54,162 nucleotides of DNA from Ophiosphaerella korrae (GCA_028456385.1 JALNQF010000282.1:1-54162); one strand, 5' to 3'. Counted from the stretch's first letter, positions 37,489 to 47,922 are shown. Numbers and translations: made by a program. The notes: generated from the sequence alone by a model not told the origin.

Positions 37489-38670
37489 ATGGCTTCGTAT
37501 ATCTTTCCCTCGTCTCGTGCATCCAAAGGTGCGCTTAAAGAAACCGTGGTCTGCGGTATTCTACAGCTCTTCGCCATCATTGCCGTATGGCTGCGGTTAT
37601 GGTCTCGGCGGCTCAACCGGAAGCGCTTAGAACTCAACGATTACGCCATACTGATAGCGCTGTTCTTTTGTATCGCCCTCCTGGCTATTGCGATAACATG
37701 TATGTAAATCTGAAATTTCTGTAAGCGTTGGAAGTCTAATATCTTTCGCAGCTACAGTATGGTCTGGTAAAGGCTTCCATACCCGCGATATTGAACTTGC
37801 ATACCGCAGTCGCGTCTTCGTAACCTTCACTGCTGGGAAGCTAGTCTGGGGTGCAGCGAACACGGCTGTGAAACTCTCTATTCTTCATCTCTACCTTATG
37901 ATCTTCCATAATAGCCGACTTCGTCGAGTATGCTACGCCATGATGGCAATTTCAATATGTTACCTCATCTCTGTCTTTCTTGAAGCATTCTTAGAATGCA
38001 AGCCTATGCAGTATAACTGGAACAAGAAAATCCACGGTACTTGTAATATGAAGGTCAAAGAGGTATACCTTGCTGTGGGTATCGTCAACCTTGCTATCGA
38101 TATTTTCATCGTCATTATGCCAATGCCTGTCTTGTTCCGATTAAGCATGCCCTTAGGAAAGAAAATTGGACTGATTACTGTCTTCGGCGTCGGTGGAATG
38201 TAAGTTTTAAACGTGTATTAAAGCTCAGATATCAGCTCACTTTATCTAGAGTCTGCACAGTCTCCTTCCTTCGAGTGCTGTACATCGCAAGCATGGATAT
38301 TCACGACTTTCACTACACCTATGCAAATCTTGGCATGTGGTCTATCATTGAAGCTCAACTCGGCACCATTAATGCTTGTATGCCAGTCATGCGCCCAATC
38401 CTTCATCGAATAGCAAGTTCAAAGCCTTGCCAACGGCTATTGTCTTCAAAACTGGCAAAAGGCCCCTCAAACCCTACTACACCTGCCATGTATGATAGCA
38501 AGCGGCTCAAAGGGTCGGTCACTCCGTTTGACAAACTTTATCCTCTCGATACTGTACATTTGGTAAGAAACGCGAATGATAGCGCAGACGGCTCTGGAAT
38601 GGATGTCGAAAGGGCTAAATCTGATCGGTCAGTCTCTTCAGAGTCTCAAACTACTCGCACAGTATGGTAG
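37489..38670 (+). CDS. Fungal rhodopsin-domain integral membrane protein (7-TM, PTH11-like class)
   Basis: Exons 37489-37699, 37752-38199, 38250-38670, giving 359 residues with correct phases. The arrangement is typical: short N-terminus, TM1 (VVCGILQLFAIIAVWLRLWSRR), conserved RLELNDYAILIALF, a loop, several further hydrophobic segments, the SFLRVLYIA region, and WSIIEAQLGTINACMPVMRP, the hallmark near TM7. A polar, Ser-rich cytosolic tail of ~90 residues follows. Members are called rhodopsin-domain or PTH11-like proteins. Some sense surfaces or signals, but most are uncharacterised. There is no CFEM domain. Intact. Confidence 0.85.
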
Positions 38671-38779
38671 AGGAGGTCAGTGTCTTGGACCGTAGTTATT
38701 GCATTGAACACAAATCTCCATGTGGAGTAATTTGAGACCTTCTTAATCTTATCTAGATACATCTCCGATTTTGGATTAG
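38671..38779. other. 3' flank of the rhodopsin-like gene
   Basis: Short spacer before the orphan minus-strand frame. Nothing else seen. Confidence 0.5.
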
Positions 38780-39025
38780 CTAATCTACCAATCGATCTGC
38801 AATTCCGTCGACTTCCTCGGCCTTGTCCTCAACAGCTGTGTTATCTGTAGTACTACCTCTACCTCTACTTCTAAATATAGTTCCTATGTTATCGCTAGTT
38901 GTCGTAATGGTTCCGCAATTTATTTCACCCAGCCCACTGATATCTATTTCCTCGCAGTTGACTATGGGACAATCAAGTACATCCTGATACTCGTAAAAGA
39001 ATCTTTTCCAAGCCCTAGAATCTCC
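38780..39025 (-). other. Orphan open frame without start (80 codons), probable gene tail
   Basis: On the minus strand a frame closed upstream by TAG runs for about 80 codons to a stop at 38780-38782 with realistic composition: SRAWKRFFYEYQDVLD, then an Ile/Gly/Thr-rich stretch and an acidic end. It has no ATG, so it is either the last exon of a lost gene or the tail of a mobile element. I cannot identify it. Confidence 0.3.
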
Positions 39026-39267
39026 CTACATTTAGGATGTCATCATTAGCCTTTTATCTACTGCGAAGCGCAAATTTATGCAAGGTCGCTACGCCAATCG
39101 GTACCAACCGAAGCGATTACCATTTCCAGCTAGTACAAAACAACCCCGCACATCCCACACAATCACCACAGTGTAATTTACAGTGGCCGCCAGGCCTGTG
39201 GCTGTGCGAAACCTTTCCTCTGGACGCCCGGAATGTATAAGAATCCGACTCCAGAACAGTGACCGAG

Positions 39268-39745
39268 GAATTGATAACGTGCGTGATCAGATAAGCGATC
39301 AGATGCGCGATCAGATGCGCGATAGCATGCGCGCAGAGATACGCAACAGATTCCAGGTCAACCTAGAATCTGCTAATTAGCTCGTTGAGCTGGCGCAGCG
39401 ATCTAATTAGCTCAGCGCACTAGCGCGTCGATCGCCAAGCCACCAACCCCGCCGCAGCTGAAAAGATCGCAGCCTCGGCCCTCACAAACAAAGAAATCAA
39501 ACAAAGGATCTCACACACTAGGAGAGATAGACTACGTCAGCACAACTAATACAACAAAGAAACCAGCACCTCAACAGAAAGAGTGCTGAGGATCCAGCTC
39601 GCCGCCGTCTCGAGAGACCCAGCCGAGACCGCCGCAGCGTAGATACATAGATAGAACGCAGGGCCAGAGATAGACGACACAGAGCACTCAATCAACTCAA
39701 TTCTCATTCCAATTCACATCTATCAATTTGTGACGCGAAAATCTG
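39268..39745 (+). repeat. Retroelement-like repeat, copy A
   Basis: Shares long blocks with 40610-41050 (same orientation) and 43570-43866 (opposite orientation). Shared landmarks are GATCTAATTAGCTC, AACCCCGCCGCAGCT, GAGTGCTGAGGATC, GCCGCCGTCTCGAGAGAC and CATCAATTTGTGAC. It starts with short tandem GCGATCAGAT units (39290-39330). In the inverted copy the block ends just before a gag-like start, so it is probably the LTR/leader of an LTR retrotransposon. Confidence 0.65.
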
Positions 39746-40194
39746 ACACTACGAGTGCTCTCAAAGGACTCAAGAAACGCGCGTATCTGTCCTTGCGTTG
39801 CTCCCTCAACCTGTGCAGCCTCTATCTTTCTACCCACAATCAATGCGACGCGTAGGTTACGCTTGATAAAGAAGGACAGCCAATGCTTGCCCGTAGGGTT
39901 GTTGTCTCTATTCATCCTTAGGATTCGATTTGCCATTTCTCGAGCGCGAGCGTGTGAGGGAGGAAAAGCGCGTGCGTCCTCTTCGAGGATCTATTGTACA
40001 AGAAACTCTTCTTAGTCTAGAGTTAATCGCTGCTGGTATACGTGGCTGGTTTGGCTGTTCTGTGTACCGCGTATACGCGCAGAGAGCGTGGCTCGAGGGA
40101 TCTTGTACGCCTTTGCAGCAGCTCTTTGACTTGAAAAAACACCAGTATTGAGATCGCTGATGGCTGCTTGTATAGACTCTTCACGGTTGTCCAT
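39697..40194 (-). mobile_element. N-terminal third of a pogo/Fot1-type transposase, pseudogene
   Basis: Minus-strand frame from the ATG at 40194. It opens with the psq-type helix-turn-helix (ESIQAAISDLNTGVFSSQRA, then KIPRATLSARI), followed by the CENP-B-like DNA-binding region (RAREMANRILRMN and GKHWLSFFIKRNLRV). The frame is continuous through two in-frame stops (TAA at ~40012, TAG at ~39988; compatible with CAA/CAG or TGG originals). The DDE catalytic domain is absent: similarity ends near 39720 where retroelement repeat copy A begins. Truncated and inactive. Confidence 0.75.
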
Positions 40195-40525
40195 TTTGGT
40201 AGGGTGGTTGTTGAGATAACACGATTTTCAGATGGGTGGCCGGTTTCTGAGGGGTGGCTCGAAACCCCGGGTGGCTCGGAACCCTGTCAGCTAGCTTAGT
40301 TTACGTCTATCCAAATTCAGTAACGCTGGCGCGCGCCGCCGCTGCGCCCTCGGCCACTTACTCGGGCCAACTACCCAGCGCGCCGCACCGAACAGGCCCT
40401 TATACTGCGCGCAGCGCACGAGCCTAAAACAAACAGAATCGCAGGTGAAGGTGGTTTTAACTGAGTTCAGATGACTGCTACGAAACCTACTAAAAAGCTC
40501 TACCGCCCAGCTTACCTGGGGGGAG

Positions 40526-40603
40526 TGTTGCAAGTTGGAGCTTTGCTCCATACAATTCAGGTAAGCTCGCAGCAGTAAGCTCGCTGCACGAGCCGCTCCA
40601 CTG
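40526..40603 (-). repeat. Partial inverted copy of the small LTR
   Basis: Reads TGTTGCAAG...TCCACTG, the reverse complement of the end of the LTR found at 41166-41329 and 44257-44425, with scattered changes. Confidence 0.6.
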
Positions 40604-40609
40604 CTGTTA

Positions 40610-41050
40610 GATGAGTTGCACGATCAGAGGCGCGATGCGCGATTAGATGCGCGATCACATGTGCGCAGAGAAGCGCAACAGATTCCGGGTGTACCTGAGC
40701 TAGTGCGGCGATCTAATTAGCTCGGCGCACGAGCGTGACGATCACCAAGCTGCCAACCCCGCCGCAGCTAAAAAGATCGCAGCCTCGACCTTCACGAGCA
40801 AAGGAATCAAACAAAGAATCTCACATGCAAGGAGATAGACTACGTCAGCACAACTGATACAACAAAGGAACCAGCACCTCAACAGAATGAGTGCTGAGGA
40901 TCCGGCTCGCCGCCGTCTCGAGAGACCCAGCCGAGACCGCTGCAGCGCAGATACATAGATGGAGCGCAGGGCCAGAGATAGATAGAGATCAATCAATCAA
41001 CTCTTTTCTCACTCGAATTCACATCCATCAATTTGTGACCATCAAATCTG
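40610..41050 (+). repeat. Retroelement-like repeat, copy B
   Basis: Direct copy of 39268-39745 with about 10-15% differences by eye. Ends in CATCAATTTGTGACC and is followed by the hairpin at 41071. Confidence 0.65.
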
Positions 41051-41070
41051 ACAACTGCATACAAGTAGCC

Positions 41071-41230
41071 CAGCTCGGATAGCTCTTCAATGTATCATCA
41101 TCTCCCACTCATTCCTGAGCTCGCATCTCGCAGCAGAAGGCTCGATGACTTTCTATCGAGCCTTCTGTTGCGAGATGCGAGCTCAGGAATGAGTGGGAGA
41201 TGATGATACATTGAAGAGCTATCTGAGCTG
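41071..41230. repeat. Long near-perfect hairpin (76-bp arms, 8-nt loop)
   Basis: Left arm 41071-41146 and right arm 41155-41230 are reverse complements with only two mismatches that I can find. The right arm is the 5' part of the LTR at 41166, so the hairpin arose from head-to-head LTR copies. It is strongly fold-back as DNA or RNA. Confidence 0.85.
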
Positions 41231-41329
41231 GCTACTTATATACAGTGGAGCAGCTCGAACGGCTCGTGCGGCTCGCTTACTGCTGCGGGTTTACCTGAAT
41301 CCTATGGAGCGGAGCTCTAACTTGCGACA
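41166..41329 (+). mobile_element. Solo LTR-like element, 164 bp
   Basis: Starts TGTTGCGAG and ends CTTGCGACA, forming short imperfect terminal inverted repeats with TG...CA ends. It has an internal TATA-like CTTATATACAG. A second copy is at 44257-44425. No matching target duplication is visible. It ends 22 bp from the stop codon of ADE4. Confidence 0.6.
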
Positions 41330-41351
41330 CCATGCAATTCTCGCAGCTCCT

Positions 41352-43024
41352 TCACCCTAAGCCACCAAGCTGCGGTGTGGCCTGCGAAATCTTCACTGGC
41401 TGGCTCTTGCTCCGAAGCTCTTCCAGGTGCTGGAAATACTCGGGTGGGATCGGGGTGGCGTACTGCCCACAGAACACGCCACATTCGAATGACTGCGGCT
41501 CGCTCATGTCCTGCGACTTGACGACCTCTATACAGGCATCCGTGAGGTCGTCCAATGTCTGGAAGATGATGCGGTCGCAGCCAAGGGCTTTGCAGATTGC
41601 GGCATTGTCACGCTGATAGGCCACCATTTCCTTGGGCGAGGCGAGGTCAATACCGTATACATGAGCGAATCTGGGAGGAATCAAGTCAGTGGGGATTTTG
41701 ACAGTAAGTAAGAGGGGCAGGTGTGAAAGCATACTTGACCTCCGGTGCGCAGCTAGCCACGTATATCTTCTTGGCGCCTGCGTCGCGGACGATGCTGTCA
41801 TCGACCAGCAGCACCACTTTGTCTTTGATCTCAGAGCGTATCGCGCTGATTTTCCTTCGCACGCCCTTCTGTCTGCTCGTCTGATTCGGCATGATAAAAG
41901 TGCGGGCAACATACGTGTTGCGCACCAACGCTCGACAATATGGCTTGTTGAGCGTGGTTGCGACCATGGACGCGCCCACGGAGGCTGTCTCCGGCACTGG
42001 CACCACAAGATCGATCTCATCGAGAATCTCCTGGCCCCAAGCTTCCTTTTATCCCCTTTGCGATGCGTTGACCCATCTTCTGCCGTGCGGCATACACGCC
42101 GAGCCCGTCAATGACCGATTCAGGCCGGGCGAAATAGACATACTCAAACAAATCAGGCTTGTAGCTTCTGCGCTCCACGACTTGCCGGAACACCGGCTGC
42201 TGACCCTTTTCAATAATGACGGCTTCACCAGGTAGAATGTCCCGAACGACGACGTCGAAGCCAATCTGGTCCAGCGCAACGGACTCGGACGCGAGGCAGT
42301 AGTCGGTGCCGTGCTCAGACTTGCGAGAGCCGAGGATCAAGGGCCGGATACCGTACGCATCGCGGAAGCCCACGACGCCAAAGCCTGTGAGCAGCGCCGT
42401 ACACGCCCAGCCTCCTTGGCATATGGCGTACATCCTCCCCAGCGCGTCAAACATGTCCTGCGAATTGACGCGTGCCTTCTTCGTCTTGTGCAGCTCGTCG
42501 GCGAAGATGTTCAGCATGAGCTCGCTGTCGCTGTCGGTGTTGATATGACGGTAAGCCTCAAAGTCCAGGTAGCGCTTGAGCTCCACGGCGTTGGTGAGAT
42601 TCCCGTTGTGAGCGAAGCAGATCCCGTACGGGCTGTTGACGTAGAAAGGCTGTGCCTCTGCCATGGCGCTCGATCCGGTCGTGGGGTACCGCACATGCGC
42701 GATGCCCATGCTCCCCAGCAGTCTCTCGAGCATCCCCCCGTCGCTGAACACGTCCGTCACCATTCCGTTCCGCTTGTGCATGTGCAGCCGGCCGCCAGGA
42801 GCGGATGTGACAATGCCGGCCGCATCTTGGCCACGATCTGATAGCTACCTCAGCACAATCGAGTATTGAAGAGACTTGCGCACTCTGTGGAGATATGGAC
42901 GGTGTGCAGTGTGCATGTTGAAGCCAAAACGTTACTTACGTTGCAGAGAGAATAGAGCTTCATGAAGCTCGGTCGCCACGTGGGACGAAGCGTCGGCCAG
43001 AATGATCGCGAGGATTCCACACAT
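41352..43024 (-). CDS. ADE4: Amidophosphoribosyltransferase (purine biosynthesis step 1), one apparent frameshift
   Basis: Exons (minus): 43024-42940, 42837-41735, 41670-41352. With one base removed near 42030-42035 (CCAGGAG, where the family reads Pro-Glu-Ile-Leu-Asp-Glu) the product is 501 residues in phase. The enzyme transfers glutamine nitrogen to PRPP to make phosphoribosylamine, the committed step of purine synthesis, in the cytosol. The nucleophile Cys2 follows the initiator (MCGILAI). The Ntn glutaminase part includes [11 protein letters not shown] and FAHNGNLTN, and the PRPP-binding loop is [14 protein letters not shown]. The C-terminus is conserved to [15 protein letters not shown]. 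Transposon fragments flank both sides. A frameshift in a normally essential single-copy gene makes a sequencing or assembly error likely, unless this is a dead second copy. Confidence 0.9.
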
Positions 43025-43321
43025 GATGAGGTGCTTGCGGCGAGAGGCAGAAGCTTATCGTTGTCGTCCTTTGAGATTGAGTGTATGTATGCTGTCTAGA
43101 AATTGTCACTGATTACGACGTATCTCATCGAGCAAGAGCTGAAGTGACGAAGTTACTAGCACAAATAATTTTTTTTTCAAGTCACGTGAAGAGCCGCCTT
43201 GCTCCCGCTGTTTCACGCTTTAATCGTCGAACCATGCCGTCCTTTTAGAAGTAGGGTGCTCTACACGTGACTGTTATCATTGAGGCAAGATACTGTAAAA
43301 ATTCGCCCCGTTCGCCGAACG
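43025..43321. other. ADE4 promoter region
   Basis: Contains CACGTGA at about 43183 and a second ACGTGAC at about 43266, E-box-like sites of the kind bound by bHLH factors. Their use is inferred. Confidence 0.4.
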
Positions 43322-43866
43322 CTAGCTGCTGATCAAAGTTAAGCGAGCCAATATCAAAACGTGCCAAGGGAGTGGCAATATAAGACTGTCGCACATACGT
43401 ATCCGCAGTAGCCTGTCTTGGAGTGATAGGCGCTGATCAATCGCTACTCTAGCTAGATTACCAGTGCCTGTGTGTAACAAAGGTTCCCCGGAATACTCGA
43501 GACCCTTGAGAACTCTGGTACTAGTCGGGGGCGGGGCCGATACAATAGAAATCATGACGCTGTATAGTTGTCAGATTGTCGGGTCACAAATTGATGGATG
43601 TGAAGTAGAGTTAGAATTGAGTTGATTGATTGCTCTATGTGTCTGTCTCTGGCCCTGCACTCTATCTATGTATCTACGCTGCGGCGGTCTCGGCTAGGTC
43701 TCTCGAGACGGCGGCGAGCCAGATCCTCAGCACTCCTTCCGTTAGGGTGCTGGTTTCTTTGTTGTATCAGTTGTGCTAACGTAGTCCATCTCCTTGCACG
43801 TAAGGTCCTTTGTTCGATTCCTTTGTTCGTGGGGGCCGAGGCTGCTATCTTTTAGCTGCGGCGGGG
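43322..43866 (-). mobile_element. LTR-retrotransposon fragment, copy C: leader plus start of a gag-like frame
   Basis: 43570-43866 is the inverted copy of repeat A/B. On the minus strand it is followed by CAATTTGTGACC (possible primer-binding-site area) and then by a 77-codon ATG frame at 43555-43322 that stops before any recognisable pol domain. The layout, LTR/leader then short gag N-terminus, fits a 5' fragment of an LTR retrotransposon inserted upstream of ADE4. Confidence 0.55.
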
Positions 43867-44256
43867 TTGTTGCGCAGCAAAATAGGAGCCCGAGCTCACT
43901 CAAGCTCGGTATTCTGCTGCCTGGACCAGTATATATACTAATACGCACTTGCGGCACACCCCCTTATATGCCGGGGCAGTATGTCAGCTACATGGAGCTG
44001 GCAAGGAGCCATTGAGGCTGGTACGTCACTTCGCACCCTGTGGATCCGGCGCGAGGCCTTGAAGGCCGGCGCAGCGCCAATGACCTAATCGTGCCGCTCT
44101 GCTACTTTATTTGGAGCTATGTTCTTATAGCTGCTCGATAAGAGGTAGGCTCAAGCGAATAACACGCCGGCGATGCCGGTTGTGGTCACCCACCGCAGTA
44201 ATCAACCGTCCAGAAGTTGCTTGCGCAGAAGACACCGCGCGAACCGGGCTCATAAC

Positions 44257-44425
44257 TGTTGCGAGATGCGAGCTCAGGAATGAGTAGGAGATGATGATTG
44301 ATTGAAGAGCTATCTGAGCTGGGCTACTTATATACATACAGTGGAGCAGCTCGAATGGCTCGTGCGGCTCGCTTACTGCTGCGGGCTTACCTGAATCCTA
44401 TGGAGCAGAGCTCTAGCTTGCGACA
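44257..44425 (+). mobile_element. Second solo LTR-like copy, 169 bp
   Basis: Same TGTTGCGAG...CTTGCGACA ends as 41166-41329, differing by a few substitutions and a 4-bp gain in the TATATACA stretch. Confidence 0.6.
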
Positions 44426-44430
44426 TCTGT

Positions 44431-44527
44431 TAATTAGCTCGCTTAAGCTAGTGCGGCCAATCTAATTAGCTCAGCGCACGAGCGTGACGATCGCCAAGCT
44501 GCCAACCCCGCCGTAGCTAAAAAGATG
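44431..44527 (+). repeat. Short fragment of repeat A/B
   Basis: Matches copy B from AATTAGCTC through AACCCCGCCG and then departs. Abuts the LTR copy at 44257-44425. Confidence 0.55.
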
Positions 44528-45185
44528 GTAGGGGAGGTGTCGGATACGAATCGGGTGGTGGATGTTTGAGGCTGAAAGATGGCTAGAACGCGACGAGGTG
44601 GGGGCGTGTTGGCGCAGACTATGCTAAGCCTCCGGAGCCGGAGTCATCACCCATCAGCAAAAATCGATTCACTTAATCCCCCATAAACCTTCCAAGTAGC
44701 GGCAAATGCTTTATCTTAACAAGAGCATCGTATAACTATGTGAAATTACACATTTGCTATACAATTCGTGCGGCTGAGAGGGTGTGAACTTCTTCGCGCA
44801 CACAATGTTCCATCGCTCAATATAATAATATATTTCAGTAGATTATGCTTAACTTGCCGGTCCGCTCCTACGGCCCACCCAAGCGTCGCCAAATTGGTGC
44901 AGTAAAAGTCACTGCCCAATAACGCCAACTTGAGATTGTGATGGCATACCTAACCCCGCCTTCAGCCGGATTCCCCAGTGAACAGACTGGCGTCACGGAG
45001 TGCAGCTCTGATTTCTTTTTGTACCTGTGGAACGCCAGGCCAGCTGGGGAGATCACTAGACATCCGAAAACGCGGCCCATACGTAACCTCGCTCCGTCCT
45101 TTTGGCGGTTGGATCTCAGGGTTTCCGTCCAAGATAGATAGACTTTCGCGCCATGTCAAAGTAGATGTTGAATCAGTTGAGGCTG
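44528..45185. other. Intergenic, ORFs not supported
   Basis: Overlapping ORFs on both strands at 44868-45229 show no family sequence. Nothing else identified. Confidence 0.4.
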
Positions 45186-45896
45186 TTAAACATCGACATC
45201 TAGCGAATCATAGAAGCGCCACAGTTTGAAATCCATAGCGTCAACCCGTCGTTTATCGCACACGTATCTATTCCGCGTTTTCACAATTCCTAAATCCTGG
45301 GATAGGTGGTCTAAAAGATGCCGCTGATACCACCGCCGTGAGTTGCTAAAGCGCTTCACGGATCTTATATCGGACATAAGCTTGTCGACGGCGTAGGCGA
45401 TAGGAACTTGTTCCATGGAGTGGAGTCCCCTCACATATTCTAGCATCTTGTCCACCTTGTCCTTGCGTAAGGCCAGAATTTTCTTCTTCTCCAGTGCTCT
45501 CTTACTCGCTTCCTTCAGGTGCACCTTCCAGCACAGGTCGCAGAATGAGGTGGAAGTATAACCCGAGACACCTTTGCGATCGTAAGACCGTCCCCAAGAC
45601 TGATTCGTAGTTGGGCGGACTGTGCAAATTTCGCAGACGGGGCTTTTGGCAGCTTCTCTGCAGTCGATGCAGTCGCAAGGGCTGCCGAAGTCGCAATTGC
45701 TATGATATAACGGGCTGGTGTGGAATTGTCTAGCTATATATTTAGGGACCTTGCTGGAAACTTTCGTAGCAACTAAGCTGAGGCAGGGCGGTCGGTTGGC
45801 GAAGAATGACTTAACCACATATTTGGCGACCTTGCCGCGATTCTTGGTCACAACTAGGCGGAGCCCGAGAGCTCTAAGCATTCTCTCCGATGGCAA
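45186..45896 (-). CDS. Cysteine-containing hypothetical protein, 236 residues
   Basis: Intact single-exon frame. The basic N-terminus (residues 1-60) could be a mitochondrial presequence. The middle holds CDCIDCREA, CEICTV and FCDLCWK, six or seven cysteines in CxxC-like pairs that could bind zinc. The C-terminal half is helical and basic. I do not know a named family. Short CxxC-rich proteins of this form occur widely in ascomycetes without assigned function. TATATAAAT at about 46019-46027 on the upstream side may be its TATA element. Confidence 0.65.
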   Translation of the reverse strand: MPSERMLRALGLRLVVTKNRGKVAKYVVKSFFANRPPCLSLVATKVSSKVPKYIARQFHTSPLYHSNCDFGSPCDCIDCREAAKSPVCEICTVRPTTNQSWGRSYDRKGVSGYTSTSFCDLCWKVHLKEASKRALEKKKILALRKDKVDKMLEYVRGLHSMEQVPIAYAVDKLMSDIRSVKRFSNSRRWYQRHLLDHLSQDLGIVKTRNRYVCDKRRVDAMDFKLWRFYDSLDVDV

Positions 45897-46165
45897 GACT
45901 GATATGATTTGAACGAATCGCGTTGGTTGATAATGGTGAACTCGATGTGAAGGTTGGTGTGGAGATGCTTACGATGTCGTCATGCATGTCAATTCAATGA
46001 TCCATATGATTGGCTCATATATATAAATATCCGCCGCCAAGCACAGGGGTGGCACTAATCTGAGTTGGGATAGCCCACCGCCAGCAGAAGTCCTTCGCTC
46101 CCGCAGCAAACAACAACACTAACCTTATCCTCCATCAAGCTCGCGCAACGTACGAAAGCGGACAG

Positions 46166-47009
46166 ATGTCGCTCAGGTCACGCGCACTACAATTCTCCAC
46201 ACTCTTCCTTGTCAAGTTGGCCACGTTGAGGTGGGCCAGGAAGCTGTTCACATGCCCTGGCGGCGCCATAATCTGTCTCAACCTCTGCATCAAATTCGGG
46301 GAGACGGTTACTCTTGCGGAGGCGCACGCCCTTGAATTCATTGGAAAGCACACTTCTATACCGGTTCCAGCGGTCCACCATGCTTTCGTATACCGAGGGA
46401 AAACCTACATACTTATGGAAAGAGTTCATGGCGAAATCCTAGCAAAGAGATGGCACTTGCTTTCAAGCACATCAAAGGATTCAATTCTGAAGCAGCTGAA
46501 GGGAATGATTGAAGAGCTTCCGGTCCGTACCCACTAAGATGACTGCCATATGCGACATGGACGGTGGTGGGCCGCTTCACGACTATCGGCTTCCTCACAA
46601 GTCGTCTTGGGGCCCTTTCAGCACCATTTCCGACTTCCACCTGGCACTTAGGAACAATGTAACTTCAAAGTCGCTCAAAGGGCATGGCTAGCAGCTTGCT
46701 AAGTCCTGATGTTATTTCGGACATGCACAAGTTGATTTCCATTCCATGAGTCCATAACTACTCGTCCACCGGTGCTTACCCACGGCGACCTGAGCACGTC
46801 CAACATACTGCTTGATGGTGACAGTGTGGTAGCTATTCTTGATTGGGGGACTGCTGCATGATGGATGCCTTACTATTGGGAGTACACCATGGCTCGCCAT
46901 GCCAACCCTCAAAACGCAATATGGCAAAGCGAGGTGGAACAATTCTTGCGTCCGTATAGCACCCGAGTTTGAGATGGAGAGACTAAGGTGTATGTACTTT
47001 GGAGGATGA
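46166..47009 (+). pseudogene. Aminoglycoside-phosphotransferase-like (APH family) small-molecule kinase, broken
   Basis: Family blocks appear in order: CIKFGETVTLAEAHALEFIG, HTSIPVPAVHHAF, TYILMERVHGEIL, then after a frameshift LPHKSSWGPFSTI and FHLALRNNVT, then in another frame LTHGDLSTSNILLDGDS (Brenner motif, catalytic Asp), VAILDWGTA and WMPYYWEYTMARHANPQN. Lesions: frameshift near 46535, stop and frameshift near 46691-46745, TGA at ~46858 within AAxWMP, frameshift near 46960. Phosphoryl transfer to a small molecule would be the ancestral role. Certainly non-functional as read. Confidence 0.8.
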
Positions 47010-47088
47010 TTTGAATTCAAGAGTATTCCTTAAGCTGAGACTTCCTTCCCCTCCTCCAATGCGTCCCATGTTGCAACCTTTGTTTGGG

Positions 47089-47588
47089 TCAAATTGCACT
47101 TGCCCATCGAAGCGATGTTCGGCAACTTTCTTCGCGATATACCACATCACAGTGTTCCCTTATGTGCGTCCAGTCGGTCTGGCAGGTGCCTAGTGCTTTG
47201 CCGTCGTGTGCAGCGTAGCTAAGGGCCTCTTGAACCCAGTAGACGCAGTTCCAGCCCTCAAAACCTTGAAGTTCCTGCACGGATGGGAGTCCTCGCAAAA
47301 GCATCCCTAAGCCGTTTGACATCGGCAACTTTCCCTATCAAAACACGAACAAGAATCATGGCTGTTGGTCGAAGAGAAATTTCGAAATCTTCATAAGTCC
47401 AAACATTCTGAACGCCTTCGGGGACGCGGCCTGCATGGACTCTTTCGCGTGGCAACGTCTTCCAGTCGTGCTTGTTGACTCGTCCTTTGGGCCTATGATG
47501 AATGCCCAATGGTACCTAATATTGATCAGTAGTTATCCGTGTCTGTATCACGATCAATGGGCACTGACTTGTCCTCTCTGCCCGGCAT
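47089..47588 (-). CDS. Small conserved fungal protein of unknown function, two compensating indels
   Basis: Exon 1 is 47588-47569 and exon 2 is 47515-47089 (53-bp intron). Three successive frames give HWAFIIGPKDESTSTTGRRC, then WTYEDFEISLRPTAMILVRV...IGKVADVKRL, then EGWNCVYWVQEALSYAAHDG. The switches are one missing base in a C4 run near 47418 and one extra T in a T4 run near 47264. Together they restore the total length, about 148 residues. The WNC..W..EAL signature marks a common uncharacterised ascomycete family; the invariant His and Cys resemble a papain-like or NlpC-type fold, but this is only a guess. Its state (functional or not) depends on whether the indels are real. Confidence 0.55.
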
Positions 47589-47891
47589 TTTCGGAGTTCC
47601 GCCACGGGCGTAGAGAGCAATGTATAAGCGGTCCTTATCAGATGGCATCGTTTGAAAACGTTGAACAGTAAATTAGCGTTCCTAGATACATTTATGTACA
47701 ATGCAATCCGTGATTCTTGCATTCTCGCCGTTCTACGCGCTTGCTTCAGTTGGCGCTGAAGAAAAGCAAGCATTTCGCCAATTCACGATCTGCTGAGTTA
47801 ACTGGTGATATGTCTTGAGGATTAGCGACCTGTTCAAAAGATTGGCGCCGGGAGTTTCCCATCACGTTCTTGTGGAGGGCTCGAATCCAAT

Positions 47892-47910
47892 ACACACACA
47901 CACACACACA
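47892..47910. repeat. (AC)n microsatellite
   Basis: About nine AC units. Confidence 0.9.
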
Positions 47911-47922
47911 AAACACAAAATT

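Noticed and set aside
39280..39335. Short GCGATCAGAT reiterations as a CRISPR-like array
   Set aside because: Units are adjacent without spacers and the organism is a fungus; simply tandem repeats in a retroelement.
42311..42841. 176-codon plus-strand ORF
   Set aside because: Antisense to ADE4 exon 2, whose sequence is unmistakable.
43622..43855. Plus-strand ORF similar to one at 40742-40996 (minus) as a conserved small gene
   Set aside because: Both are fortuitous frames inside copies of the same non-coding retroelement repeat.
47860..47900. tRNA-like CTCGAATCC segment
   Set aside because: No cloverleaf or acceptor stem can be built around it.
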